Below are positions 17,712 to 27,437 of a DNA stretch of 45,989 nt, piece after piece. Position 1 is the stretch's first letter, and every line of letters begins with the position of its first letter. The translations under genes and the position numbers were made by a program. The notes beneath the pieces were generated by a model, which did no database searches, had not been told where the DNA came from, and saw only the letters and a program-made list of their open reading frames with translations. Source of the DNA: an uncultured Bacteroidales bacterium (lineage in GTDB: Bacteria; Bacteroidota; Bacteroidia; Bacteroidales; F082); assembly GCA_947164955.1 (NCBI GenBank), contig CAMUYT010000004.1, positions 1 to 45,989 of the forward strand, read 5' to 3'.

Positions 17712-19760
17712 ATGAAACTTTTAATAATAGGTGGCGGTGCGATTGCAGATGGCAATCATATACCTTCTGCAAAAAAAATACTAGATATCGCTGATATTTA
17801 TTTAGCAGAGCCAAGTATGCAACAAGCAGAAAAGCTCAGAACCAAACATGGGCTGAAAAATGTGGTTAGTGATTACCATGAAGTCTTGACTTTAGTGGAC
17901 GCTTGCGTCATTTGTACACCACCACATGTCCGCAATAGCATCCTTAAGGACTGTCTTGCAGCCCATAAGCATGTGCTTTGCGAGAAACCACTCTCGCCAT
18001 CGTCAGTTGAGACGAAGCAGATCCTGAAATCAGGTCCAAATGACCTTGTTATTGGGATGTGTCACAGCTACCGTTTCTTCCCAAGCAGACGGAAGATACG
18101 TCAGATGATAAAGGATGGTTTCTTCGGAAAACAAGTCACCATAAGCATCAATGAAGGCTTGGCCTCAAATTGGCCTACAGTGTCGGGGTATTGCTTCCGC
18201 AAGGAATTAGTGCCTGGCGGTGCACTTTACGACAATGGCATTCATTCTTTGGATTTTTTGCTTTGGTGTCTGGGTCAGCCTGATAAGATAAAATATGAAG
18301 ACGATGCAATGGGTGGCTTAGAAAGTAATCTTACTATCGATATGAGTTTTGGTGAGGCCAAGGCATTTTACAAGTTGAGTCGTACGAGGGAGCTTTCCAA
18401 TACCATTACTATTGAAGGCAATGGGCATAAAGCCCTCCTTGGAGTCTTCGATTCAAGAAAGATGATGCTTGATGGCAAGGAATTGGTGCTTGAAGGTGAT
18501 GGCACATCGCAATTGGGCAATTTCCTTGGTGCAATAGAAGGGAAAGAAAAGTTGGTGTGTCCAGTGGAGGACGGATTGGCGGTCATTGAAATGTTGGAGC
18601 GGTGTTATGCGCAGAAAAAGCAGCAAGACTACGAAAAACGTCCTCTTGGCGGTTTTGAAGGGAAGACGGTGTTTATTACAGGCGGCACTGGCTTTATTGG
18701 CAGTCACTTGGTTGAACAACTGGTTCTCCATGAAGGAGCAAAGGTAAAGGTGTTGGTACACAAATGGGGTAAGGCTGCATATGTCAGCCGTTTTGATGTT
18801 GACTTCATCCAAGCTGATATTCTTGATGCGGAAGCCATGGCAAAGGCAATGGAAGGATGTGACTTTGTTTTCCATTTGGCTATCGTAGGTGGAGCCGAGA
18901 CCAATGTCAAGGCCACGGAATCGATTCTTGCCGCTGCAAAGAAAACAGGCATTAAGCACGTTGTTCAGATGAGCAGTGTCGTAGTTCATGGCGAGACAGT
19001 TCCACCAGATTTGACTGCCGATTCTCCGTTGATTCCGTATGACGACTCGTATGCGCAAAGCAAGTTGCAGTCTGAGAAACGCTTTTGGGAACTCTTAGAT
19101 GAGTATGGTTTACATGGTTCGATAGTTCGCCCGACTTACGTTTGGGGACCTTATTCCATGTGGTACACTATTTATATCATGGAGTTGATGCGAAAAGGAG
19201 AGTTTAGCTGGGTCGATAAAGGAAATGGCATCTGCAATGCGGTGTATGTGGGCAATGTCGTTGACTTATGTTTGCTTTGTTGCACCAATCCTAAAGCAGA
19301 TGGACAGGCATTTATCGCTACTGATGGTGAGCAGAAGACATGGCGTGAGTTTTATGGGCATTATTTGAATGTGATAGGGAAAAAGCCAGAGGATTATCCT
19401 TCGGTGCCACTCAAGGATGGTGCTTTCAGGAAGATGCGTTTGAATATCAAGAATGCCTTGTGGAAACGTATGGTTGTGTTGATGGACAAATACGAAGCTA
19501 AGCGTTCCACTTCGCCTCGATTGGCCTTGTGGCTATATAAAGCTCCTCGAAAAGTGCTTCGTCTGATCCGTAAGGTGGTAATGCAAAACCTCCCGGAGAA
19601 AAACGCGACCGAAATGGCCATATATAGTCAATCTGCCCCAATCAATGTCCAGAAAAATAATGAAGTTCTTGGTTTCCAGCCCCGCTATTCAGTGGAAAAG
19701 GGGATGGAAATTACTTGTGAATGGCTGAAATGGAGCGATTTGAATAATAATAAAGGTTAA
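17712..19760 (+). CDS. Fusion: N-terminal Gfo/Idh/MocA-type oxidoreductase + C-terminal NAD-dependent epimerase (SDR)
   Basis: N-terminus LLIIGGGAIADGNHIPSAKK...HVLCEKPLSPS...GGALYDNGIHSLDFLLWCLG; second Rossmann motif KTVFITGGTGFIGSHLVEQ from about 18661; Y-x3-K as YAQSK. Confidence 0.88.
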   Translation: MKLLIIGGGAIADGNHIPSAKKILDIADIYLAEPSMQQAEKLRTKHGLKNVVSDYHEVLTLVDACVICTPPHVRNSILKDCLAAHKHVLCEKPLSPSSVETKQILKSGPNDLVIGMCHSYRFFPSRRKIRQMIKDGFFGKQVTISINEGLASNWPTVSGYCFRKELVPGGALYDNGIHSLDFLLWCLGQPDKIKYEDDAMGGLESNLTIDMSFGEAKAFYKLSRTRELSNTITIEGNGHKALLGVFDSRKMMLDGKELVLEGDGTSQLGNFLGAIEGKEKLVCPVEDGLAVIEMLERCYAQKKQQDYEKRPLGGFEGKTVFITGGTGFIGSHLVEQLVLHEGAKVKVLVHKWGKAAYVSRFDVDFIQADILDAEAMAKAMEGCDFVFHLAIVGGAETNVKATESILAAAKKTGIKHVVQMSSVVVHGETVPPDLTADSPLIPYDDSYAQSKLQSEKRFWELLDEYGLHGSIVRPTYVWGPYSMWYTIYIMELMRKGEFSWVDKGNGICNAVYVGNVVDLCLLCCTNPKADGQAFIATDGEQKTWREFYGHYLNVIGKKPEDYPSVPLKDGAFRKMRLNIKNALWKRMVVLMDKYEAKRSTSPRLALWLYKAPRKVLRLIRKVVMQNLPEKNATEMAIYSQSAPINVQKNNEVLGFQPRYSVEKGMEITCEWLKWSDLNNNKG

Positions 19761-19764
19761 TGCC

Positions 19765-20703
19765 ATGTCTTTAAGATTGTCTATTATTATTCCGTTTTAT
19801 AATGTAGAGCAATATATTGCCGAATGCTTGGAAAGCGTGTATCAGCAAGATATTCCGTTGGACGAGTATGAAGTGATTTGTGTGGATGACTGTTCACCAG
19901 ATAACTCTTTGAAAATAGTCGAAGACTATGCCAAGAAATATGCCAACTTGGTTCTGGTCCGAAACCAACAGAATCGCAAATTGGGTGGTGCCAGAAATGC
20001 AGGAATTGATGTGGCAAAAGGTAGGTATGTCTGGTTCGTTGATTCTGATGATTTCATAGAAAGGAATGTCATAGGGAATCTGCTTTCTATTGCAGAAAGT
20101 AAAGATTTGGACGTCTTGCATTTTAACTACACCGAATTTCCGAATGCGAATATGCCCCCAAGGCGTCCTAAAGAAACCGCTGTGATGAATGGCCCAGAGC
20201 TGTTTTTTGACCAAGGCTTTAAATGGCATCACGATTTGGTTACCGCTTGGCGGAAATTGTACAAACTGCATTTTTTGTTAGAGAATAGCATTAGATTTGC
20301 CGAGCATATAATGTTTGAGGACAATGATTATGCCATTGAGGTTTTTGCCAATGCGCAACGCGTAAAGCATATCGATGTTATTGCATATCGATACAGAAAT
20401 AATCCCGATTCGATTACGCATGTCAATTATACTTCTGCGCATGTCTTCTATTGGCTTGATTTGTGCCATCGGTTGTGCCGTTTAAATGAAACGCTGATGC
20501 GAAAACAAAAGGATTTGCGTTTCAAGCCCGTTATAGACGCCTTTATCCGCTTTCATATTAGTAATGTGCTTATAGTGTATGAGAAGATGGATGCTACTCA
20601 ACAAAAGGAGGCCCGTCGGATTATATGCAGAGAAATGAATGCTGAGTTAAAGCCATATACGTCGAAACAAACCTATTATAAAATGAAATTTGGTGTTATA
20701 TGA
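19765..20703 (+). CDS. Glycosyltransferase family 2
   Basis: LSIIIPFYNVEQYIAECLESVY...VICVDDCSPDNS...VWFVDSDDF. Confidence 0.92.
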   Translation: MSLRLSIIIPFYNVEQYIAECLESVYQQDIPLDEYEVICVDDCSPDNSLKIVEDYAKKYANLVLVRNQQNRKLGGARNAGIDVAKGRYVWFVDSDDFIERNVIGNLLSIAESKDLDVLHFNYTEFPNANMPPRRPKETAVMNGPELFFDQGFKWHHDLVTAWRKLYKLHFLLENSIRFAEHIMFEDNDYAIEVFANAQRVKHIDVIAYRYRNNPDSITHVNYTSAHVFYWLDLCHRLCRLNETLMRKQKDLRFKPVIDAFIRFHISNVLIVYEKMDATQQKEARRIICREMNAELKPYTSKQTYYKMKFGVI

Positions 20704-21641
20704 ATCCAATCAATGTCATTTGTGCATCGGATGATAAATATGTTCCTTATTGCGGAGTGATGTTAACCTCTCTTTTTGAAAACAACAAGGAGAGGAAGAT
20801 TGATGTGTATATTATGATAGACAAACCGTTGTCAGGCCAAAGCACATCCAGATTAAATCAACTTCAGGAAAAATATGATCAGGGCATCCATTATTGTGTG
20901 GTGGATAGCTCTTTCTTTGAAAAGTACCCTATCAAGGGGGCTGGGATGGACCATTTGTCAATCGTAACCTACTATCGTCTCTATGCTGCTGATTTGTTGC
21001 CTCAAGAAGTGGATAAGGTTTTGTATTTGGATTGCGATATTATTGTGGATGGCCCGATTGGTGAGTTGTTCGATATGGATTGGAATGATGTGGCGATAGG
21101 AGCGGTTCCAGACATGTGCTCGGAATGGCAAGAGTTTTATGACAGGTTACAATACGATAGGTCATTGGGGTATTTTAATGCAGGTGCAGTCTTGATGAAT
21201 CTTGATTATTGGAGGAAGCATGATGTCGCAAAGCAGTGTTTTGATTATTTGTCCAATAATTACGATAAGACGGAAAACAATGACCAAGATGTATTGAATG
21301 TGGTTTTGAGGAACCTTAAACGGAGGTTGCCGGTTACTTACAATTACCAAATCCAAATGAGGATGCCATATTTTTATAATACGTTCTCAAAAGAACTGCA
21401 AGAAGAGATTCTCAAAGAGAAAACGCCAAAAATTATTCATTATGCAGCAGAATTGAAGCCGTGGATGGCATACTATTATGCTTTTCCGTTCAATAAAGTA
21501 TGGCATAAATACAAGAAGAAGTCGCCTTGGCGTTGGATGTGTGACCAGTTGCCCAAGACTCGCAAATTTGTTGCGATAATAAAACGATATGTTTTATGGC
21601 CTTTAGGTATAAAACTTAAAAAGCCTCAGCTTGTGGAGTAG
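20700..21641 (+). CDS. Glycosyltransferase family 8 (LgtC-like)
   Basis: NVICASDDKYVPYCGVMLTSLFENN...KVLYLDCDIIVDGPIGELF...GYFNAGAVLMNL. Confidence 0.92.
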   Translation: MNPINVICASDDKYVPYCGVMLTSLFENNKERKIDVYIMIDKPLSGQSTSRLNQLQEKYDQGIHYCVVDSSFFEKYPIKGAGMDHLSIVTYYRLYAADLLPQEVDKVLYLDCDIIVDGPIGELFDMDWNDVAIGAVPDMCSEWQEFYDRLQYDRSLGYFNAGAVLMNLDYWRKHDVAKQCFDYLSNNYDKTENNDQDVLNVVLRNLKRRLPVTYNYQIQMRMPYFYNTFSKELQEEILKEKTPKIIHYAAELKPWMAYYYAFPFNKVWHKYKKKSPWRWMCDQLPKTRKFVAIIKRYVLWPLGIKLKKPQLVE

Positions 21642-21646
21642 CAGAT

Positions 21647-22741
21647 ATGAATATACTACTTGTCACATTGTTTTCTTTAGAGCGTAACACCTCTGTTGCT
21701 ATTAGTAATATTAATATTACAAAAGGTCTTTTGGCATTAGGGCATAAGCTCACCTGGGTGATGCCTCATTGGGCGCAGTGCGAAACGGTGTTTGATGCTT
21801 CTGAGGTTCGTGTTGTCCGTATTCCTGGCCAAGACCAGCCTCGTGATGTAGGGATGATTCGCAATAGAATTCGTTCGCATTTCGGTATGCTTGATTTCAC
21901 GCGCTCTTATTTACAGCAAGTACGAAACACCCATGTTCCAGATGAGTATTACGATGTGGTCATTTCTACCTCTGACCCCAAGACATCTCATGTGTTTACA
22001 AAACGTCTTTTACGCCATATTCGCTATGGTCGATGGATTCAACATTGGGGTGATCCGCTGTTGGATGACATCACGCGTAATTTTTGGTGGCCACGATGGT
22101 GTGTCAAGTGTTATGAGTGGAATATCCTAAGAAAGGCGGAGAAAGTGGTCTATGTTACGCCTTTTACGTGCGACGCCCAAAGAAAAGCGTATCCAAAGAT
22201 GGCAAACAAATTTGCCTTTATCCCTCTTCCCGCTGATATGTGTAGCACCCACACCGTGCCGCATCCTGATCAACTGCGCGTGGCATATTTGGGCGACTAT
22301 AATCCTGCTTTTCGCAATCTTAACCCCCTATATAAGGCATGTGCAGGTGTGGATTCCGTCTATCTTACCATAGCCGGTCATGGCCCACAATACAATACAC
22401 TTTCTAACGTAAAAGTCTTGTCCCGGATTCCACAGGAACAAGCGTTGAAGATTGAAAATGATGCTGATGTAATCTTTTGTGTGTGTAATAAACGAGGTAC
22501 ACAAATACCAGGCAAAATAATGTATAAGGCTTCTTCGGATAAACATATCTTGATTGCGGTAGAGCGTGAGTTGCATGATGAAATGTGCCGATTCTTTGAA
22601 TCGTTTGGACGTTTTTTGGTCTGTGACAATACCCCCGAGTCCATCTCAACCGCTTTGCAATCGCTTCGTCATCATCCGCATGATTATGTTACTCCTGATT
22701 GTTTGTTGCCTATCAATGTTGTAAAAGAATTGCTCCAATGA
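21647..22741 (+). CDS. GT-B type glycosyltransferase (GT4-like)
   Basis: Overall layout and [55 protein letters not shown]. Confidence 0.7.
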   Translation: MNILLVTLFSLERNTSVAISNINITKGLLALGHKLTWVMPHWAQCETVFDASEVRVVRIPGQDQPRDVGMIRNRIRSHFGMLDFTRSYLQQVRNTHVPDEYYDVVISTSDPKTSHVFTKRLLRHIRYGRWIQHWGDPLLDDITRNFWWPRWCVKCYEWNILRKAEKVVYVTPFTCDAQRKAYPKMANKFAFIPLPADMCSTHTVPHPDQLRVAYLGDYNPAFRNLNPLYKACAGVDSVYLTIAGHGPQYNTLSNVKVLSRIPQEQALKIENDADVIFCVCNKRGTQIPGKIMYKASSDKHILIAVERELHDEMCRFFESFGRFLVCDNTPESISTALQSLRHHPHDYVTPDCLLPINVVKELLQ

Positions 22742-23895
22742 AGACCGTCCTTTTAGTTTTTGGAACGCGGCCAGAGGCCATCAAGATGGCGCCGCTCGTG
22801 AAAACCCTGCAATCTCGTCCAGATGCTTTTCGGACTATCGTTGCGGTGACAGGTCAACACCGTCAAATGCTGGACCAAGTGCTGCATATTTTTGATATCA
22901 CGCCTGATTATGATTTGGATATCATGCAGGCCAATCAGGATCTCTATGATGTGACTTCACGCGTTCTTGTCGGCATGCGTGATGTTGTTCGTGATGTGAA
23001 ACCTGATGTTGTTCTCGTCCATGGCGATACCACTACGTCGACTGCTGCCGCTCTTGCGGCGTTCTACCAGCAAGTCCCCGTTGGCCATGTTGAGGCGGGA
23101 CTGCGAACCAATAATATCTATAGCCCATGGCCGGAGGAGATGAACCGTCAACTGACGGGACGCATCGCTACGTATCATTTTGCGCCTACGCCATTGTCGA
23201 AGTCCAACCTGTTGCGTGAAAACGTGGCAGAGTCGCGTATTCTCGTCACAGGCAACACGGTCATTGACGCCCTCTACATGGTCTTGGACAAGATCAAAAA
23301 TGATGCTGTTTTGGAGGCACAGCTGCGAGAGATACTTGTGAATGCCGGATACGACACGAGCCGATTGCAGTCGGATCGCCGTCTGGTACTCATCACAGGC
23401 CATCGTCGCGAGAACTTTGGTGATGGTTTTATCAGCATGTGTACTGCGATTCGTGATTTGGCTGCCAAATATCCCAATGTGGATTTTGTGTATCCCATGC
23501 ATCTCAATCCCAACGTCCGCAAACCTATTCACAAAGTGTTTGGTGAAGATTTAGGTGCCTATCCTAACCTGTTCTTCATCGAACCGTTGGAGTATTTGAG
23601 TTTTGTGTATCTGATGGAACAAAGCAGCATCGTGCTCACCGATTCGGGAGGAATCCAAGAAGAGGCCCCAGGCCTTGGCAAACCTGTTCTTGTCATGCGC
23701 AACACAACCGAACGTCCCGAAGCACTTGAGTCGGGTACGGTTCATCTTGTTGGCACCGATTACAATCGTATCACAGCAGAGGTCAGCACCCTGTTGGATG
23801 CCCCCATTGCCTATCAACGTATGTCACAGGCGGTTAATCCTTATGGTGACGGCCAGGCATGTGAAAGAATTGCTGGTTTTCTTGAGAAGCTATAA
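22738..23895 (+). CDS. wecB: UDP-N-acetylglucosamine 2-epimerase (non-hydrolysing)
   Basis: [100 protein letters not shown] overlap with the upstream stop. Confidence 0.95.
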   Translation: MKTVLLVFGTRPEAIKMAPLVKTLQSRPDAFRTIVAVTGQHRQMLDQVLHIFDITPDYDLDIMQANQDLYDVTSRVLVGMRDVVRDVKPDVVLVHGDTTTSTAAALAAFYQQVPVGHVEAGLRTNNIYSPWPEEMNRQLTGRIATYHFAPTPLSKSNLLRENVAESRILVTGNTVIDALYMVLDKIKNDAVLEAQLREILVNAGYDTSRLQSDRRLVLITGHRRENFGDGFISMCTAIRDLAAKYPNVDFVYPMHLNPNVRKPIHKVFGEDLGAYPNLFFIEPLEYLSFVYLMEQSSIVLTDSGGIQEEAPGLGKPVLVMRNTTERPEALESGTVHLVGTDYNRITAEVSTLLDAPIAYQRMSQAVNPYGDGQACERIAGFLEKL

Positions 23896-23900
23896 TCGGA

Positions 23901-24746
23901 ATGAAACTCTCCATTGTCACCATCAATTGGAATAACGCTGAAGGGCTTGAGAAGACCCTGCAAAGCGTTGCCTCCCAAACTTATAAGGAGTTTGAATACA
24001 TCATTATTGACGGAGCCTCGACGGATGACAGCGTTGAAGTGATCAAGAAATACGAACAGCAATTTGCCCATTTGAAATGGCTGTCGGAACCCGATGCTGG
24101 CATATACAATGCCATGAACAAAGGCATCCGTATGGCTACAGGCGACTACATCCAGATTCTCAATTCTGCCGATGCCTTGGCCTCGGATGTGGTGACGGAA
24201 AAGATGTTGGTGGCTTTGGAGGAAAAGGGAAAGCCTTCCATTTTGTATGGCAATATGATAAAATGCTTCCCCGATGGGCGCAAGATGGTCGATAAGTGCT
24301 TTGCGGGGCAAGAAATCTCCATGTTGGGCATGTATACTGGCACCTTGAACCACGACCCCGCCTATATTCGCCGCAACTTGTTTGAGCGATACGGCTATTA
24401 TGACGAGTCGTTGAAAATTGTTTCAGACTGGAAATGGTATCTGCAAGCCATCATCCTTGGTGGTGAGAAACCGCAATATGTCGACATAGACGTGACCTTA
24501 TTTGATATGACAGGCATCAGCGAGACCAACAAGGCGTTGGACAAGGCTGAACGCCAGCAGGTTCTGACGCAGCTGTTTCCTAAAGCTGTTCTTGCCGATT
24601 ATGAACGCTATGCGTTTCCTATCGATCAAATCAAACGGCTGAAAAGGCATCCTTTGGCCTACAAGTTGGTCTGGTTTTTGGAACGTTGCCTGTTCAAGGT
24701 GGAAAAGCAGAAACGAAAAAAAGCATCGGTTTCAAAGTACGAATGA
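23901..24746 (+). CDS. Glycosyltransferase family 2
   Basis: LSIVTINWNNAEGLEKTLQSVASQTYKEFEYIIIDGASTDDS. Confidence 0.92.
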   Translation: MKLSIVTINWNNAEGLEKTLQSVASQTYKEFEYIIIDGASTDDSVEVIKKYEQQFAHLKWLSEPDAGIYNAMNKGIRMATGDYIQILNSADALASDVVTEKMLVALEEKGKPSILYGNMIKCFPDGRKMVDKCFAGQEISMLGMYTGTLNHDPAYIRRNLFERYGYYDESLKIVSDWKWYLQAIILGGEKPQYVDIDVTLFDMTGISETNKALDKAERQQVLTQLFPKAVLADYERYAFPIDQIKRLKRHPLAYKLVWFLERCLFKVEKQKRKKASVSKYE

Positions 24747-25693
24747 AATTCTCTGTCATCATACCGCTCTATAACAAAGCGCCTTACGTAACGAAAGCCA
24801 TTGGAAGCGTGCTGGCGCAGACCTTCGCCGACTACGAGCTTATCATCGTTGATGATGGCAGCAAGGACAACTCTGTCCAGATCGCCGAAAAAGTCATTGA
24901 AGGCCACGACAATTGCTGCCTAATCCGCCAGGAAAACGCAGGCGTATCGGTGGCCAGAAATAATGGCGTCGCTCTTTCGCAAGGCGAATATCTCTGTTTC
25001 CTCGATGCTGACGACTGGTGGGCACCGACTTTCTTGGAGGAAATGTCCAATTTGATTGCCGAGTTCCCTGAGGCTGGCATTTATGGGACGGCCTACACCA
25101 TTGTGAACGAAACCAAACGCAAGACGCGTGTCTCGCCTATTGGAGTGGAGCCGGGTTTCGAGAAAGGCTACATCAACTATTGCCAAGTCTATGCCAAGAC
25201 CTTGGCCATGCCATTGTGGACGGGGGCGGTTTGCATTCTTCGGCCTGTGTTTGATGAGATGGGCGGCTTCCCGAAGGGCATCAAATTGGGTGAGGATTTT
25301 TTGCTGTGGATTCATATCGCATTGAAATACAAAGTGGCTTTCTTGAATAAGCCTTTGGCATTTTACAACCAGGATGTGGAGGCGGAAAATAGAGCCAGAC
25401 ATCATCTACATCCTCCTAAAAATCATATGCTGTGGCATCTTGATGATTTGCAAGTATTTGAGCGAGAGAATATGGATTATAAAGTATTGGTGGATAGGCT
25501 ACGTGTGTTTTCGCTTCAGTACTATCTTTTAGACAAGCGATACGAAAAAGATGCTCGTGCTGAGTTGGCCAAAGTAGAATGGAAACAGCAGTCAAGAAGT
25601 GCCTTTTTGTTGTGTCATTCCCCTTTTTGGGCTTTAAAGATTAGAGAAAAAATCTATAAGATGTTGTCCGCAATTAAAAGTGTTTTCACATGA
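24743..25693 (+). CDS. Glycosyltransferase family 2
   Basis: FSVIIPLYNKAPYVTKAIGSVLAQTFADYELIIVDDGSKDNS...LCFLDADDWW; ATGA overlap. Confidence 0.92.
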   Translation: MKFSVIIPLYNKAPYVTKAIGSVLAQTFADYELIIVDDGSKDNSVQIAEKVIEGHDNCCLIRQENAGVSVARNNGVALSQGEYLCFLDADDWWAPTFLEEMSNLIAEFPEAGIYGTAYTIVNETKRKTRVSPIGVEPGFEKGYINYCQVYAKTLAMPLWTGAVCILRPVFDEMGGFPKGIKLGEDFLLWIHIALKYKVAFLNKPLAFYNQDVEAENRARHHLHPPKNHMLWHLDDLQVFERENMDYKVLVDRLRVFSLQYYLLDKRYEKDARAELAKVEWKQQSRSAFLLCHSPFWALKIREKIYKMLSAIKSVFT

Positions 25694-26679
25694 GCAAGGA
25701 GTCTTCATTTAGCTATTCAATCGTTATTCGCACATTGGGTAATACGGGAGATAAGTACCGTAAAATGCTGGATGCTATAATAAATCAAACTATACAACCA
25801 GTTGAAATAATAGTTGTAATCCCATTCGGATACACAATTGATCACACAATTGGGAGTGAAAGAGTGTGTTTTTCCCAAAAAGGGATGGTTAGCCAACGGG
25901 TTGTTGGAATAGAAGAGGCTTGCGGTGACTATCTGTTGGTTTTAGATGACGACTTGGATTTTCCTCCAGACTTTGTGGAAAAACTATATCATCATATAAT
26001 TCAAAACAACAGTGATTGTGTATTGGCTTTTGGTAGTGGAAAAAATGAAGCACAAATCAGCGGGAAAAGATCATTTTCATTTTCGCGTTTCGCAATGCGA
26101 ATGCGTGGTGCGTTTACCGGACAGTATTTTTATAGTCGGAGGAAATCTGATTATTTTGACACCATTACACGGACTGCAGGACATAGAATGTACGTTAACC
26201 ACAGGGAAAAACCATGTCAAACAGGTTGCTTCCAGTGTTTCTTTATTAAGAAAAACAAGGCGAAGGGAGTGCATTTTGAAAAAGAACAATGGTTGGAACA
26301 AGGTACTTTGTCACAATATGCGGCTTATGACGATGCAGTGTTTTTTTACAAATTGTTCTTGTCAGGAGGCATGATATCATATACAACTGAAACCGAGTAT
26401 AAGCATTTGGATGCAGGTGTGGGAAGAATCGCAAAAAACAGACTCGAGGCTAAACGCACCCGTTTGTATGCTATAGCGCGTAATCGCACGATTTTTTGGA
26501 ATCATTTCATCGTTACGAGTCGTCCAGGGTTGTTGACTTGGATAGCAGGTGTTTATGGCTTGGGTAATTATGCTCTTTATAGTATAATAATAAACCTTTT
26601 GCCTCGAAATTGGCCTGCTATATCAGCTTTGGTACAGGGTTATAGAGACGCATACAGATTCTTAAGAACAAACAAATGA
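25690..26679 (+). CDS. Glycosyltransferase family 2-like
   Basis: YSIVIRTLGNTGDKYRKMLDAIINQTIQPVEIIVV...LLVLDDDLDFPPDFVEK. Confidence 0.82.
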   Translation: MSKESSFSYSIVIRTLGNTGDKYRKMLDAIINQTIQPVEIIVVIPFGYTIDHTIGSERVCFSQKGMVSQRVVGIEEACGDYLLVLDDDLDFPPDFVEKLYHHIIQNNSDCVLAFGSGKNEAQISGKRSFSFSRFAMRMRGAFTGQYFYSRRKSDYFDTITRTAGHRMYVNHREKPCQTGCFQCFFIKKNKAKGVHFEKEQWLEQGTLSQYAAYDDAVFFYKLFLSGGMISYTTETEYKHLDAGVGRIAKNRLEAKRTRLYAIARNRTIFWNHFIVTSRPGLLTWIAGVYGLGNYALYSIIINLLPRNWPAISALVQGYRDAYRFLRTNK

Positions 26680-27395
26680 TCCCCAAAATAATCCATTACT
26701 GTTGGTTTGGCTCTGGCGAGATGCCTGAGTTGGCGCAGACATGCATCGCCTCGTGGCATAATTATATGCCCGATTGGGAGTATAAACTATGGAACGAGGA
26801 TAACTTCGACATCAACCAAATTGCCTATACTAGAGAGTCTTACGCAGCCAAGAAGTTTGCCTTCGTGAGTGATTATGTCCGCCTTTGGGCGCTGTGCAAC
26901 GAAGGCGGTGTTTATCTGGATACAGATGTCGAGGTTTTCAAGCCATTCGATGATTTGCTTTCATACGGTGCTTTTGCAGGTTTCGAAGGAAGCAAACGTG
27001 TCCCAATCGGCACCTGCGTGATGGCAAGTGAGGCAAACGGAATTTGGGTGAAAGAGATGTTTGATGCCTATCAGAACCGCAGTTTCATAGATTCAGACGG
27101 TTCTTTCGACATGACTACCAACGTCCAGTTCATGACGGCTATTATGAGTCGTAATGGTTTTGTCCAAGATGGTCGGGAGCAAGATTACAAGGATTTACAT
27201 GTTTTTCCAGTGGATTATTTTTCGCCACGGCACACCACAGGCGAGTATATAAGAACCGACAATACCTATTGCGAACATCTGGGCTTGGGCTCGTGGGTCG
27301 AAACTGGAGGTGGCTGGAAGGCGAGGGTAGGAAGAATTCTTGGCCAAAAAAACATGACCCGATTAATCAAACTGAAGCGCAAGTTGTTCGGATAA
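26676..27395 (+). CDS. Capsular polysaccharide synthesis glycosyltransferase, GT32 (DXD-containing)
   Basis: IPKIIHYCWFGSGEMPELAQTCIASWHNYMPDWEYKLWNEDNFD...AFVSDYVRLWALCNEGGVYLDTDVEV. Confidence 0.92.
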   Translation: MIPKIIHYCWFGSGEMPELAQTCIASWHNYMPDWEYKLWNEDNFDINQIAYTRESYAAKKFAFVSDYVRLWALCNEGGVYLDTDVEVFKPFDDLLSYGAFAGFEGSKRVPIGTCVMASEANGIWVKEMFDAYQNRSFIDSDGSFDMTTNVQFMTAIMSRNGFVQDGREQDYKDLHVFPVDYFSPRHTTGEYIRTDNTYCEHLGLGSWVETGGGWKARVGRILGQKNMTRLIKLKRKLFG

Positions 27396-27437
27396 TTGAA
27401 ATAATGCCTATTGTTGTGGACTAAAACAATGTAATTG

